Made by a program: the position numbers and the translations under genes
Shown: piece by piece, positions 9,063 through 17,919 of the stretch
Layout of the letters: each line of letters starts with the position of its first letter
Numbering within the stretch: the stretch's first letter is position 1
Notes under the pieces: generated by a model
What the model was told of the DNA's origin: nothing
The model's input: only the letters and a program-made list of their open reading frames with translations
The model's database searches: none
Source: Deltaproteobacteria bacterium
GTDB taxonomy: Bacteria; Myxococcota_A; UBA9042; PHBI01
Assembly: GCA_011526585.1 (NCBI GenBank)
Contig: WYBB01000113.1
Coordinates: 62,001-126,000, forward strand
Direction: 5' to 3'
Length of the DNA stretch: 64,000 bases

Positions 9063-10548
9063 GGTCGTGCTGCCGGGTCTCGACGCGGCTCGCCTCGAGC
9101 ACACCGCCGGCGCCGGGCGAGACGATCAGATCGACGACCTGCGCCGCGCGTCGCCCGACGGTCTGCGGTGTTCGCTCCCAGCTCAACTCGGACGAGGCCC
9201 TGACGAAGAGCACGCCGACCGCCTCGCTCACCTCGAGCACGGTCTCGCAGCGGCCCCCCGTGGGATCGTCGGCGATGAGCGCGATCGCCTGCTCGCGCCC
9301 CGATGCGCGGATCCGCAGCTCGGCGCAGTCGAGCGCGAGCTCGACACCCTGGACGGTCTTTGCGAGCGGCAGGCCCTCGCCCGCGAGCCTCGTCATGGGG
9401 AGATCACCGTCGCTCGGCCACAGCGCGATGCTCGCATCGTCGGTGACGATCGCGAGGCGCTCCTCGTCGCTCGTTCCCTCCTCACCGCCCGTGAACTCGC
9501 CCGTGTCCACGTGCTCCCGGTGCGTGTGCGAGCGCACGAGCATCCCGTCGGGGCCGGCCAGCCACCAGCTACGATGCGTCATGCGCGCTCGCAGCGTCCC
9601 GCCGCCCTGACCGGAGTCGAGCTCGCCGGTGACCTCGAGGGCGCGCGGCTGGAGCCCGGCGGGTCCGAAGGAGAGGGTGAGCCGCGTCGTACGCTCGTTC
9701 CACCCGACGTGCGTGCCGGGCTCGTAGACGCCACGCTCCTCGCCTTCGATCACCACCCCGACGAGCTGTCCCATCGGCCCCGCGATGCGGGTGGCCCGGA
9801 GCGTCCTGCGGTCGTCCTCGGGCGTCACCTCCGGGAAGTCGGGGCCGCCGAGCGGGGCGTCGGGCGCGCCCCAGAGGGAGGGGTCGGCGGCCACGATCTC
9901 GCGCGCCTGGGCGGACTCCTCGAGCACGAGGCCGCTCGGCGCGAGCGTCGCGTCGAGGCCGACCAGCGCCGGGTCGAGCACGTCGAGGGAGAGCGACAAG
10001 GGGTCACGCAGGCTGCCGCCGGCGGCGATCCAGATGGCGTCATCCTGCGGTCGTGGCGGCGCGGCGATCGCGAGCGGCACCCAGCACGCGCCGCGGCGTT
10101 CGAAGAAGAGGGGCTCGTCGGCGTGCACGAACAGCGCCGGCGCGCCCGCGGACGAGCCGGCGATCCACGCCACCCCGCGCGCTGGCGGTGCCCCGCACGC
10201 AGCGTCGGCGGGCGCGGCCGGCAGGGGTGCGACCGCGAGCTCGCGGCCGTCGACCCGGAAGGCGAGCCACGCCGCGCCGTCGCGCTCGCGGCGCAGCGCG
10301 GTGACGGCGCCCGCCGCATCGACGAGGCCGCTGCCGACGAGCGACACGTCGGTCCCGGAGGTCGGCACCCGAGACGGCGCGACCTCACCCGGGCGTGGGC
10401 TCGTGCCGCAAGCCGAGCACGCAACGAGCCACGCGATGGCCCGCACCGCGCGACGGCATCCGCTCTCGGGTGCGAGCCGATGGGGGCCGCTCGGCGCGGG
10501 CGGGGCGGCCACGTGCTCGGGCCCGACGACGGGACGGTGTGCGACCAT
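9049..10548 (-). CDS. Putative lipoprotein of unknown function
   Basis: About 499 residues, beginning at an ATG preceded by GGGAGG. After a charged leader, a short hydrophobic stretch ends in a lipobox-like WLVAC. The mature part is beta-rich with no recognised catalytic motif; it has Trp-rich patches (RSWWLAGPDGMLVRS) and reads as an export-dependent surface or periplasmic protein. Its last 16 codons are encoded by a 36-bp sequence that recurs exactly 2.0 kb away, so the native C-terminus may have been altered. It overlaps the start of the downstream kinase gene by 14 bp. No family was recognised. Confidence 0.7.
   Translation of the reverse strand: MVAHRPVVGPEHVAAPPAPSGPHRLAPESGCRRAVRAIAWLVACSACGTSPRPGEVAPSRVPTSGTDVSLVGSGLVDAAGAVTALRRERDGAAWLAFRVDGRELAVAPLPAAPADAACGAPPARGVAWIAGSSAGAPALFVHADEPLFFERRGACWVPLAIAAPPRPQDDAIWIAAGGSLRDPLSLSLDVLDPALVGLDATLAPSGLVLEESAQAREIVAADPSLWGAPDAPLGGPDFPEVTPEDDRRTLRATRIAGPMGQLVGVVIEGEERGVYEPGTHVGWNERTTRLTLSFGPAGLQPRALEVTGELDSGQGGGTLRARMTHRSWWLAGPDGMLVRSHTHREHVDTGEFTGGEEGTSDEERLAIVTDDASIALWPSDGDLPMTRLAGEGLPLAKTVQGVELALDCAELRIRASGREQAIALIADDPTGGRCETVLEVSEAVGVLFVRASSELSWERTPQTVGRRAAQVVDLIVSPGAGGVLEASRVETRQHDHEEP
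9064..9099. repeat. 36-bp direct repeat, copy A
   Basis: Exactly repeated at 11100-11135 in the same orientation; one further position outside each copy matches apart from a single mismatch. Copy A overlaps the 3' end of the lipoprotein gene and ends 2 bp from the ATG of the kinase-STAND gene. It contains CTCGA...TCGAG inverted ends. Confidence 0.9.
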
Positions 10549-10675
10549 CGGCCTCCCGTTACACCACAAGCGACCGTGGAGCGGAAGGGAGCGCGAGGAA
10601 CCTCGGCCTGATCGCCATGAAGGCGCTCGACGCGCCGCGCGGGGGCGCGTGCGCAATAGCGCCTCGAGCGGCGGG

Positions 10676-11026
10676 TCACGCCTTGCGCACGAACTCCGAC
10701 TTGAGCGCGATGGCCCCGATGCCCTCGACGCGGCAGTCGATGTTGTGGTCGCCCTCGACGAGGCGGATGTTCTTGATCTTGGTGCCGGCCTTGAGCCCAG
10801 AAGCCGAGCCCTTCACCTTGAGATCCTTGATCATCGTGACCGAGTCGCCGTCGGCCAGCACGTTGCCGACGGCGTCCTTGACGACGAGGCCCGCGGCCGC
10901 GGGCTCGGGCTCGGGGGACGACGCGGCCGACCACTCGTGTGCGCATTCGGGGCACACCAGGAGGCCGTTCGGGTCCTCGTAGGTGAAGGTGGAACCGCAG
11001 ACGGGACAGCTGGGGAGCGTGCTCAT
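10676..11026 (-). CDS. yjdM: YjdM/PhnA-family zinc-ribbon protein
   Basis: A 116-residue protein with the family layout: an N-terminal zinc ribbon ([22 protein letters not shown]), a short linker, and a C-terminal beta domain beginning [27 protein letters not shown] in two adjoining pieces. These are soluble cytoplasmic proteins. The old name PhnA came from linkage to phosphonate operons, and the biochemical role in most bacteria is unsettled. The ATG at 11026 is fixed by a strong GGGAGGT sequence; the longer open frame upstream is translated repeat DNA. No phosphonate genes are nearby. Confidence 0.93.
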   Translation of the reverse strand: MSTLPSCPVCGSTFTYEDPNGLLVCPECAHEWSAASSPEPEPAAAGLVVKDAVGNVLADGDSVTMIKDLKVKGSASGLKAGTKIKNIRLVEGDHNIDCRVEGIGAIALKSEFVRKA

Positions 11027-11099
11027 GGCACCTCCCCCTAGCAGGTCGATGCGCGGCCGTCGACACGCTCGCGAGCCGAGCGGCTCACGGCGGCCGATA

Positions 11100-11135
11100 G
11101 TCGTGCTGCCGGGTCTCGACGCGGCTCGCCTCGAG
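11100..11135. repeat. 36-bp direct repeat, copy B
   Basis: Identical to 9064-9099. Copy B lies wholly between genes, 74 bp upstream of the YjdM start and 22 bp past the stop of the hydrolase gene. Together the two copies bracket the lipoprotein and yjdM genes as a 2.0-kb unit. Confidence 0.9.
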
Positions 11136-11157
11136 GAGCACGAGCCGATGCGGCGTA

Positions 11158-12501
11158 TCACCGTCGCCGCGGGTCACACGACCGCATGGCCGCGAACTCG
11201 TCATGTCGCGCGTAGTAGGTCTGGGTGAAGCTGAGGCCCCGGCAGAGCACCGCCCGGCGCACGAGCGCGCGCGCGTCTTCGGCCAGGAGTCCGACCGCGT
11301 CGCGATAGGCCGCGGTCGCTGCGATGAAGTCTCGCCGATAGGCGTCGGCGTCGGGGAACGACACCACGTCCAGGGCCGCGCCCAGCATAGGATGGAACAG
11401 CGGCGGCAACGGCACGTCGGTGTTGAAGGTCGTGAAGCGCGCCTCGCCAAGCTCGATGTAGGGCGGCCGCGGCACGGCCCGACCGTCGACGTCGACCGCG
11501 CTCGTGTTGCCGCTCGCGTCGCGCAGCGGGACCCCCGAGACGTCGGCGAAGAGGCGCGTGCTCGGCGGAGGCGCGCGCCCCTCCGTGACCCAGCGGTGGC
11601 CCTGCCAGAAGCGCGCGCGCAGCTCCGAACGGTACTCGGCGGGCGTGGTGAGATGACCGGCGTCGAACGGATCCTCGAGCACGTCGAGGATGTGCGGCGT
11701 GCCAGGCACTACATAGTAACGATAGCGCCTGCGGGCGGTGCCGTCGTCGCGCATGCCGCGCGCGGTGGCGGCGTCGTCGTCCGACTCGGAGTTGACGACG
11801 ATGACGCGCCCCGAGAAGCGCCCCGCGGCGAGCGCCGGCTGCGGGTCCATCGCGCTCGTCGTGATCGGGAGGGCGAGATCGAACACGCCCTCGGCGCCGC
11901 CGTCGTCGATGACCGCCAGCACCGCCTCGGACGACTGCGACGTACCGACGAGGTAACGCCGCGCCGCGCCGTAGCCGATCAGCGCGAGCGCGTGCGGGTC
12001 CCGGTGCAGCGCGTCGGCGAAAGCGACCAGGATGCGCGGGTCGGACACGGGCGCACAGGCGCCGTCGGCACAGGGCGTAGCGCCGCGCACGTGGACTCCC
12101 GGCGCGGCCGGGTCGAGCAGGCTGTTGCCGAAGGTGCTCCACCCGACCGCGGCGTGCACGAAGTGTCGCCCGAGGATGAGATCTTTGCCCAACAGCCAGC
12201 CGTCGGCGCCGGAGAAGAAGTGCGGCGCCTCGACCACGGTGGCGCCGTTGGCGCTCCAGCGCTCGTCGGGGGCGATGATGCGGTAGGGCACGAGCGATTC
12301 GCACGCGCGGAGTGTCGCGCACGATGCGCGTCGCGCGCCGGGCATGCAGAAGAACCCGCGGTGCTCGACATAGGCGATGCCTCCGAACGTGCCCGCGGGC
12401 TCGGAGGCTGTCGGCGAACAGAGATCCGCGCGCGCGCTCCCGATGTCGAGGAGCATCATCATCGGCAGCGATCCGGCGATCGACATCAACAAGGTTCCCA
12501 T
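11158..12501 (-). CDS. Secreted alpha/beta-hydrolase-domain protein (esterase-like)
   Basis: About 447 residues with a signal peptide ([25 protein letters not shown]). The body resembles the large alpha/beta-hydrolase-domain family annotated from Actinobacteria and Proteobacteria. The nucleophile elbow is probably GTSQSS in [13 protein letters not shown], followed by [11 protein letters not shown], and a late His (GTPHILDV) could complete the triad. Several paired cysteines suggest disulfides after export. The ATG at 12501 has GGGAGG eight bases upstream. The gene is divergent from an AraC-type regulator, its likely controller. The substrate is unknown. Confidence 0.75.
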   Translation of the reverse strand: MGTLLMSIAGSLPMMMLLDIGSARADLCSPTASEPAGTFGGIAYVEHRGFFCMPGARRASCATLRACESLVPYRIIAPDERWSANGATVVEAPHFFSGADGWLLGKDLILGRHFVHAAVGWSTFGNSLLDPAAPGVHVRGATPCADGACAPVSDPRILVAFADALHRDPHALALIGYGAARRYLVGTSQSSEAVLAVIDDGGAEGVFDLALPITTSAMDPQPALAAGRFSGRVIVVNSESDDDAATARGMRDDGTARRRYRYYVVPGTPHILDVLEDPFDAGHLTTPAEYRSELRARFWQGHRWVTEGRAPPPSTRLFADVSGVPLRDASGNTSAVDVDGRAVPRPPYIELGEARFTTFNTDVPLPPLFHPMLGAALDVVSFPDADAYRRDFIAATAAYRDAVGLLAEDARALVRRAVLCRGLSFTQTYYARHDEFAAMRSCDPRRR

Positions 12502-12577
12502 GGCGCTGACCTCCCGGTCGACGTTGCGTCTCGCCCCCGACGATTCCAGGCGGCGCTTGCTCCCGCTATCCACCGGC

Positions 12578-12605
12578 TGCATGAACGTCGTCCGATCGTT
12601 GCATG
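12578..12605. promoter_or_regulatory. Possible AraC-family operator: two TGCATG half-sites
   Basis: TGCATG occurs at 12578-12583 and again at 12600-12605, 22 bp apart (two helical turns), in the same orientation. They lie in the 139-bp spacer between the divergent hydrolase and AraC genes. AraC-family monomers bind direct repeats about 21 bp apart, so the arrangement fits. No experimental support. Confidence 0.35.
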
Positions 12606-12640
12606 CCGGGCGCCGACGGTGAGACCCTCGGCATAGTCCC

Positions 12641-13594
12641 GTGAGATTCGAGTACCGGACGAGCGACATCGACGACTTCAGCGTCACCGTTGCGCGCGTG
12701 ATGCAGAACACCGACAACACCGACCATTGCCGGGTCACGCCGCACGCCGGGCGCTACGACGCCTGCCTGCGCCACGATCAGCTCGGCGCCGTCGGCATGA
12801 TCACGTTGGATTACGGCAACTCGGTCGAGATCGCCGTCGATCCGACCGTCGACTACTTCGTCCTCCAGGTGCCGCTCGCCGGTGGTTTCCGTGTGCGCGG
12901 TCGGGGGCCCGAGGTCGAGGCCGGCACCGACACCGCGTATCTCGTCGACCCGGCCGAGCCGATCTGGATGGCGTGGGACCGGCGCTGTCAGATGCTCGCC
13001 GTGCCGGTCGAGCGTCGCCTCATGATCGAGCGCGGCCTCACGTTGCGCGGTCCGGGCGCGACGCGCGGCGTGCCCGCCACCTTGCCGCTCGGGAGCGGGC
13101 GCGGGCGGAGCTTCCGGCGTTGGATGGAGTTCATGCGCGCCGAGGCGGGCGAGCCGCAGAGCCTCGTCGCGACGGTCGCGGCGCGCCAGGCGGAGCAGCT
13201 CTTCCACGCGCTCTTGTTCGCGGCGATCGACGAGGTCTGCCCGGTCGCGGCCGGCGGACCCACGCCGCGCTTCGTCGAGCGCGCAGAGGAGTACATGGAC
13301 GCGCGCCTCGAGGACGACATCGGGGTGGCCGACGTCGTCGCCGCCTCGGGTGTCGCGCTGCGCACGCTCTACCTGGCGTTCGGGCGCCGACACGGCATGG
13401 CACCGATGGCCTGGCTGAGGCAGCGCCGCCTCGAGCGCGCGCGCGCTGATCTCGTCGCGGGCGATCCGTCCGTCACCTCGGTCACCGAGGTCGCGCTGCG
13501 CTGGCGCTTCTGGCACCTCGGCCGCTTCGCCGCGGCGTACCGGCAACGGTTCGGCGAGTCGCCCTCCGAGACGTTGCACCGCGGGCGCCGCTGA
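12641..13594 (+). CDS. AraC-family transcriptional regulator
   Basis: A 317-residue regulator starting at GTG. Residues about 30-190 form an N-terminal ligand/dimerisation domain of the AraC-binding-2 type (FVLQVPLAGGFRVRG...TAYLVDPAEPIWM). The last ~100 residues are the two-helix-turn-helix DNA-binding domain: IGVADVVAASGVALRTLYLA, then MAPMAWLRQRRLERARADL, and the signature ending in FWHLGRFAAAYRQRFGESP. It is divergent from the secreted hydrolase and probably controls it and/or itself through the shared 139-bp spacer. Confidence 0.93.
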   Translation: MRFEYRTSDIDDFSVTVARVMQNTDNTDHCRVTPHAGRYDACLRHDQLGAVGMITLDYGNSVEIAVDPTVDYFVLQVPLAGGFRVRGRGPEVEAGTDTAYLVDPAEPIWMAWDRRCQMLAVPVERRLMIERGLTLRGPGATRGVPATLPLGSGRGRSFRRWMEFMRAEAGEPQSLVATVAARQAEQLFHALLFAAIDEVCPVAAGGPTPRFVERAEEYMDARLEDDIGVADVVAASGVALRTLYLAFGRRHGMAPMAWLRQRRLERARADLVAGDPSVTSVTEVALRWRFWHLGRFAAAYRQRFGESPSETLHRGRR

Positions 13595-13607
13595 GAGGCA
13601 GGCGCCC
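13583..13607. terminator. Hairpin over the AraC stop codon
   Basis: GGGCGCC (13583-13589) and GGCGCCC (13601-13607) form a perfect 7-bp stem with an 11-nt loop spanning the TGA. No T-run follows, so any terminator role would be of the GC-hairpin kind. Confidence 0.4.
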
Positions 13608-13630
13608 CCGAAGCCCTGTCCTGACCGGGT

Positions 13631-14008
13631 TCACAACGGTGGCGGAGTCGGCACGAAGCACCGGTAGGTCACGTGGATCTCGATGAGCTCGGTGGTGCCG
13701 GCGTGGGTCTCGGTGACCTCGCGACCGCCCTCGTGTTCGCCGGCCTCGTCCTCGGTCGTGAAGCCGTCGTAGGTGTTCTCGGTGACGACGTAGTCCTCTT
13801 CGTCGACGACCACCTCCTCGATGCGCACGACCTCGAAGTTGTCGGGCCCGCAGTGACCGGTCATGAGGCGCCGCGCCTCCTTCATGGCCTCGGTCTCGTC
13901 GCCGGTCAGCGCCAGCACGCCGCCGTAGCGGCTCTGCGAGAGCGGGTCCGCATAGCCGCAGGCCGAACCGAACATCACGGCGAGCACGATGAGCATCACG
14001 GGGCGCAT
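13631..14008 (-). CDS. Small lipoprotein of unknown function
   Basis: 125 residues with a signal peptide ending in a lipobox (FGSAC, Cys17). The mature part has an Asp/Glu-rich acidic stretch (VVVDEEDYVVTENTYDG...EDEAGEHEGGREV) and a C-terminal strand LIEIHVTYRCF. Three cysteines remain after the lipid-anchored one. GGAGGGAG lies upstream of the ATG. No family was recognised; a periplasmic or outer-membrane location is inferred from the lipobox. It converges with the AraC gene. Confidence 0.75.
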   Translation of the reverse strand: MRPVMLIVLAVMFGSACGYADPLSQSRYGGVLALTGDETEAMKEARRLMTGHCGPDNFEVVRIEEVVVDEEDYVVTENTYDGFTTEDEAGEHEGGREVTETHAGTTELIEIHVTYRCFVPTPPPL

Positions 14009-14435
14009 GGTCTGATCTCCCTCCGGGTGTCGTCGGTCGAGGCCGTCGGCCCCGCCTCCCTGGCGGGTCCCGGCCTCGTCACGCCCACCCCGACGGCGCC
14101 CACGCCGACGGCATTCAGCGGGAATCTCTTTTCACCACCATGACTTGCGCGTCATGATCGTAAGCCGCATGTAAAGACGCAGGGTGCGCTTTGCTTACAA
14201 TCGCGCCACCACCCCACAGCGCCGTCCGCGCGCGCGACGAACCACGATCTTGCGTCGCGCAACGCCCCGGGGCCGCGGCATCGAGAAACGCCGCCGCCTC
14301 CAGGGTCCCATCAAGAATCCAGACAGGCGCCGCGACCTCCGGTATGGTCGCAACCAGCGCCGCTGGAATTCCAAGTGACAGGCGGCGGGCTGGCACAGGG
14401 CCGCCCGCTTCGAGTGGGCAAGCTAGGAGGAACCG
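14009..14435. other. Intergenic region with hairpins, divergent promoters
   Basis: These 427 bp separate divergent genes. A hairpin with GAGGCC (14039-14044) pairing with GGCCTC (14072-14077), around an inner CCCGCC/GGCGGG stem, lies near the leftward gene. CATGAC/GTCATG arms with a 6-nt loop lie at 14139-14156, where the G+C content drops. A GCGGGC/GCCCGC hairpin precedes the rightward gene. No coding frame was supported. Confidence 0.5.
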
Positions 14436-15029
14436 ATGAAGATGACGTTCGGACGACTGGGAACGGCAACATGCGCGGTGATCGCGGTGACAGCGATGCT
14501 CGGCTCGAACCCGGCGCGTGCTGGGGAAGGCAATGACGGCCTGCCGTCGCTCAAGCCCTACGTCGGGGCGTTCGCCGGCCTGCACCTGGTCGCCGGCAAA
14601 TGGGACCTCGGCCGTGACGCTGACAGTGGTGTTTCGCCCGGGAGCGGCGTCGCCTACGGTGTGCGCGGTGGACTCCAGGTGACTCACTGGTTCGGCTTCG
14701 AGGGGGAGATCGGCTTCGTCCCGGTCAGCCTCGACGACGATCAAGACCGCGACGGGCTGGCGATGACGTGGAGCCTCAACACCTTGTGGTCGCCGCTCGA
14801 CTTCAAGCTTTCGCCGTATGTGCTGCTCGGCGTGGGCATGTACCAGGCGACCGGTGACGATCTCGGCCTCGACGCGGACTGGGATTTCCACTGGGGCCTG
14901 GGATTGCGCACCATGCTCGTCGACTGGGTCTCCTTCCGCATCGAGGGCCGCCACATCGTCACCGACAGCTCGGACTCGGGCCTGGCGAGCAACTTCGCGT
15001 GGACGCTGGGGGTCGAGTTCTTCTTCTGA
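14436..15029 (+). CDS. Outer-membrane beta-barrel protein (OmpA/OmpW-like)
   Basis: 197 residues with a 29-residue signal peptide ending ANPARA-like (SNPARAGE). The mature protein alternates aromatic and polar residues in eight-strand barrel fashion (YVGAFAGLHLVAGKW, GVRGGLQVTHWFGFEGEIGF, SPYVLLGVGMYQA) and ends VEFFF, with the terminal aromatic needed for BAM recognition. AGGAGG lies seven bases before the ATG. No OmpA-type peptidoglycan-binding domain is present, so this is a barrel only. Function is unknown. Confidence 0.85.
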   Translation: MKMTFGRLGTATCAVIAVTAMLGSNPARAGEGNDGLPSLKPYVGAFAGLHLVAGKWDLGRDADSGVSPGSGVAYGVRGGLQVTHWFGFEGEIGFVPVSLDDDQDRDGLAMTWSLNTLWSPLDFKLSPYVLLGVGMYQATGDDLGLDADWDFHWGLGLRTMLVDWVSFRIEGRHIVTDSSDSGLASNFAWTLGVEFFF

Positions 15030-15428
15030 TGCCGGCACGAGCGCGATGATGGCATGGGGCTTCGTCGGGCACGGGATGCTGCGAGTCAGCGCCCGGGCCC
15101 GCGAACCCGAGCCTCCCCCGTTGATGCCGCGAAGCGGCACGTAAGCCTCGCACGCGAGGCCCGCGAGAGTGACAGCGTCGCGGTCGAGAGTGCCGGCGCC
15201 GCGCTGCCTGAGCAGTTACGCGCCGGCTCGAACACTTGCCGTGCACGTGAACGTGGTCGTGCACGTGAACGTGTCGCAACCGTCGACACGGGCCAGGGCG
15301 TGCGACCGCGCACGGCGGTGTGCGAGCGCGCGCGCCCCCGCCAGACGCGCCCACGACCCTCGCCCTCGGCGCATGCTGCGTTTCTTGCACGGTCTCGGCA
15401 CGCACCCTCTGGACACGGGAGGCCCGCG
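15030..15428. other. Long leader region upstream of the acyl-CoA ligase gene
   Basis: These 399 bp hold no convincing gene, though the ligase frame stays open leftward to 15054. The notable content is a two-copy 18-bp tandem repeat (listed separately), which makes a regulatory role likely. Confidence 0.45.
15240..15275. repeat. Tandem 18-bp repeat with CACGTG core
   Basis: CGTGCACGTGAACGTGGT-like unit repeated twice (15240-15257 and 15258-15275, the last two bases differing). Each unit holds overlapping palindromes (CGTGCACG, CACGTG). It sits about 155 bp before the fadD-like ATG and could be a repressor or activator site. Confidence 0.5.
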
Positions 15429-17117
15429 ATGACGAGGATCTGGCTCCAGCACTACCCGCCAGGCGTCCCGGCCGACATCGACCCGCGCGCGTTCGCGTCG
15501 CTGCCCGAGATGATCGAGCGGCTCGCCGTCGAGTTCACCGACCGGCCGGCGTGCCACAACCTCGGCCACACGCTGACCTACGCCGAGCTCGAGCGCCTGT
15601 CGCGTCACTTCGCCTCGTTCCTCCAACGCCTGCCCGGCCTGGCCCGCGGCGACCGCGTCGCCATCATGGCGCCGAACCTCCTGCAATACCCGGTGGCGCT
15701 GTTCGGCATCCTGCGCGCCGGCCTGGTCGTCGTGAATGTCAACCCGCTCTACACGGCGCGCGAGCTCGCGCATCAGCTCGGCGACGCGGGGGCCAAGGCG
15801 ATCGTGGTCGTGGAGAACTACGCCAGCGTCGTCGAGGAGGTGGTCGGGACGACACCGCTCGAGCACGTGATCACGACACAGGTCGGCGACCTGCTGCCGG
15901 CGCCGAGGCGCTGGCTCGTGAACCTCGTCGTCAAGCGCGTGAAGAAGATGGTGCCGCACTGGCGGATCCCCGGCGCCGTCAGCTTCCGCGACGCGCTCGC
16001 GCGCGGCGCCGCGCAGCCGTTGTCGCCCGTGCCCGTGGCACCGGAGGACCTCGCGTTCCTGCAGTACACCGGCGGCACGACCGGGGTCTCGAAGGGCGCG
16101 ATGCTGACGCACGAAAACGTCATCGCCAACATCGAGCAGACCGGCACGTGGATCGCGGCCGGCCTCGAGCGGGGGCGCGAGATCGCCATCGCGCCGCTGC
16201 CGATGTACCACATCTTCTGCCTCACCTCGACGCTGTCATTCATGCGGCAGGGCAGCCTCATCGTGCTCATCACCAACCCGCGCGACCTGCCCGCCGTCGT
16301 CGCGGAGCTCGGGCGGTGGAAGTTCAGCCTGATGACCGGCGTCAACACGCTGTTCAACGGGCTCCTGCGCACGCCGGGCTTCGACCGGCTCGACTTCTCC
16401 GCGCTGAAGATCGTGGTCGGCGGCGGCGCGGCGGTGCAGGAGGCGGTCGCCGCGCGCTGGCTCGAGGTGACCGGGCGCCACATCCTGGAGGCCTACGGCC
16501 TCACCGAGGCCTCCCCGGGCGTCTCGGCCAATCGGGCGGGCGACGCGTGGGACGGCAGCGTCGGCTTCCCACTCCCCTCGACCGACGTGTCGATCCGCGG
16601 CGACGCCTTCGAGGAGCGGCCGGTCCGCGCCGACGCCGGCGATCTCGCGGAGGCCAGCGGCGAGATCTGCGTGCGCGGCCCGCAGGTGATGCGGGGCTAC
16701 TGGAACAACCCGGCGGAGACCGCGAGCACCATCGAGCACGGCTGGCTGCGCACGGGCGACGTCGGCTTCATGGACGCGACCGGCCGCGTGACGATCACCG
16801 ACCGCAAGAAGGACCTCATCCTGGTCTCCGGCTTCAACGTGTACCCGAGCGAGGTCGAAGCGGTGATCGCGTCGCACCCGGGCGTGCTCGAGTGCGGCGT
16901 CGTCGGCGTGCCCGACGAGCGTTCGGGTGAGGCCGTGAAGGCGGTCGTCGTCGCGGGCGACCCGTCGCTCACGCCCGACGACGTGATCGCGCACTGCCGG
17001 ACGCACCTCACCGCCTACAAGGTGCCGCGCCGGGTCGAGCTCCGCGACGCGCTGCCGAAGACGCCCGTCGGCAAGGTCCTGCGGCGCGCGCTGCGCGACC
17101 CGCCGACCTCCGGGTGA
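15429..17117 (+). CDS. fadD: Long-chain fatty-acid--CoA ligase (AMP-forming)
   Basis: 562 residues, the usual FadD length. It activates fatty acids to acyl-CoA through an acyl-adenylate. Visible motifs are the P-loop-like YTGGTTGVSKGAML (near residue 211), the substrate-pocket region EAYGLTEASPGVSAN, GWLRTGDVGFMD, and the hinge/FACS signature DRKKDLILVSGFNVYPSEVE, followed by the C-terminal catalytic Lys in PKTPVGKVLRRAL. GGGAGG precedes the ATG at 15429. In other FadD proteins this enzyme is cytosolic and membrane-associated. It converges with the dioxygenase gene. Exact chain-length preference cannot be read from sequence. Confidence 0.93.
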   Translation: MTRIWLQHYPPGVPADIDPRAFASLPEMIERLAVEFTDRPACHNLGHTLTYAELERLSRHFASFLQRLPGLARGDRVAIMAPNLLQYPVALFGILRAGLVVVNVNPLYTARELAHQLGDAGAKAIVVVENYASVVEEVVGTTPLEHVITTQVGDLLPAPRRWLVNLVVKRVKKMVPHWRIPGAVSFRDALARGAAQPLSPVPVAPEDLAFLQYTGGTTGVSKGAMLTHENVIANIEQTGTWIAAGLERGREIAIAPLPMYHIFCLTSTLSFMRQGSLIVLITNPRDLPAVVAELGRWKFSLMTGVNTLFNGLLRTPGFDRLDFSALKIVVGGGAAVQEAVAARWLEVTGRHILEAYGLTEASPGVSANRAGDAWDGSVGFPLPSTDVSIRGDAFEERPVRADAGDLAEASGEICVRGPQVMRGYWNNPAETASTIEHGWLRTGDVGFMDATGRVTITDRKKDLILVSGFNVYPSEVEAVIASHPGVLECGVVGVPDERSGEAVKAVVVAGDPSLTPDDVIAHCRTHLTAYKVPRRVELRDALPKTPVGKVLRRALRDPPTSG

Positions 17118-17143
17118 GCCCCCGGCTCGGCCTGCCAGCCCTG

Positions 17144-17175
17144 CTGCGCCTGTACACAGGCCGGTGCGGGCGCAG
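17144..17175. terminator. Possible hairpin between convergent genes
   Basis: CTGCGCC (17144-17150) pairs with GGCGCAG (17169-17175) across an 18-nt loop, in the 70-bp space between the fadD-like gene and the leftward dioxygenase gene. No T-run. Confidence 0.3.
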
Positions 17176-17187
17176 CGCGGTCGCGCC

Positions 17188-17919
17188 TCATCCTCGGCCA
17201 GGCGGCAGGTAACGTTGGGTCAGCATCATGCGCGCCTTCTTGGTGGTGTTCGTCGCGGCGGCATGGATGACGCGCATGTCCATGAGGTACACGTCGCCGG
17301 CGCGCCCCGACATCTCGACGACCTGGAGCGTCACGCCGCCCACGGAAAACGGCGCGAGGAGCGTCGTGCGCCGCTCTTGTCCTTCCGCGGAGAAGAGGGC
17401 GGCCGCGACCGGATCGGCGCGCAGCGCGTGGTGGACCCCGGAGCGCGCCCCGACCTTCGTGTGATGCAGCGCGTGCGAGCCCGCGACGGCGACGGTTCCC
17501 CCGCCGCGGGGTGCGACGTCGTCGATGAGCGCGAAGACCTGAATCCCGGAGATCCCGTCGGTCGCCGGCGACGCGAGGTCGACGTGCCAGCCCTGGTGGG
17601 GCACCGACCATGCGCCGCCCTGCGGCGGGGTCAGCAGCACCTGGGGATGGGGCAGGGCGGGCCTGAGCACACGTCCCGCGAGCTCACCGAGACACGCCAG
17701 GAGGGCCGGCTCGAACACGGACTCGAGCTCGACATGATGACCGAACCGACGTGGCACTCTCGCGACATGCCACTTGCCACTCACGAGCGCGCCGAGCCGC
17801 GTCAGTTCGGAGACGATGGCCTCCTTCGCGGCCAGGACCCGATGCCTTGGAATCAGGCGCTCGAGATGGAGGAGGCCCCGGTCGAAGAACGCCTCCCGGT
17901 CCTCATCGCCGAGCTCCAT
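17188..17919 (-). CDS. Phytanoyl-CoA dioxygenase-like Fe(II)/2-oxoglutarate oxygenase
   Basis: 243 residues. The cupin-type iron site is visible as H-x-D in HQGWHVDL (near residue 111) and the distal His in MRVIHAAATN (near 219), followed by an Arg/Lys region that would hold 2-oxoglutarate. The layout matches the PhyH family (PF05721), whose members hydroxylate diverse small substrates, so the phytanoyl name does not fix the substrate. The ATG overlaps the upstream gene's TGA by one base (TGATG), which points to translational coupling with the M74 lipoprotein. Confidence 0.82.
   Translation of the reverse strand: MELGDEDREAFFDRGLLHLERLIPRHRVLAAKEAIVSELTRLGALVSGKWHVARVPRRFGHHVELESVFEPALLACLGELAGRVLRPALPHPQVLLTPPQGGAWSVPHQGWHVDLASPATDGISGIQVFALIDDVAPRGGGTVAVAGSHALHHTKVGARSGVHHALRADPVAAALFSAEGQERRTTLLAPFSVGGVTLQVVEMSGRAGDVYLMDMRVIHAAATNTTKKARMMLTQRYLPPGRG

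Noticed and set aside
10676..11161. Longer yjdM reading frame from 11161
   Set aside because: The extra N-terminus is translated repeat DNA; the strong ribosome-binding site is at the inner ATG 11026.
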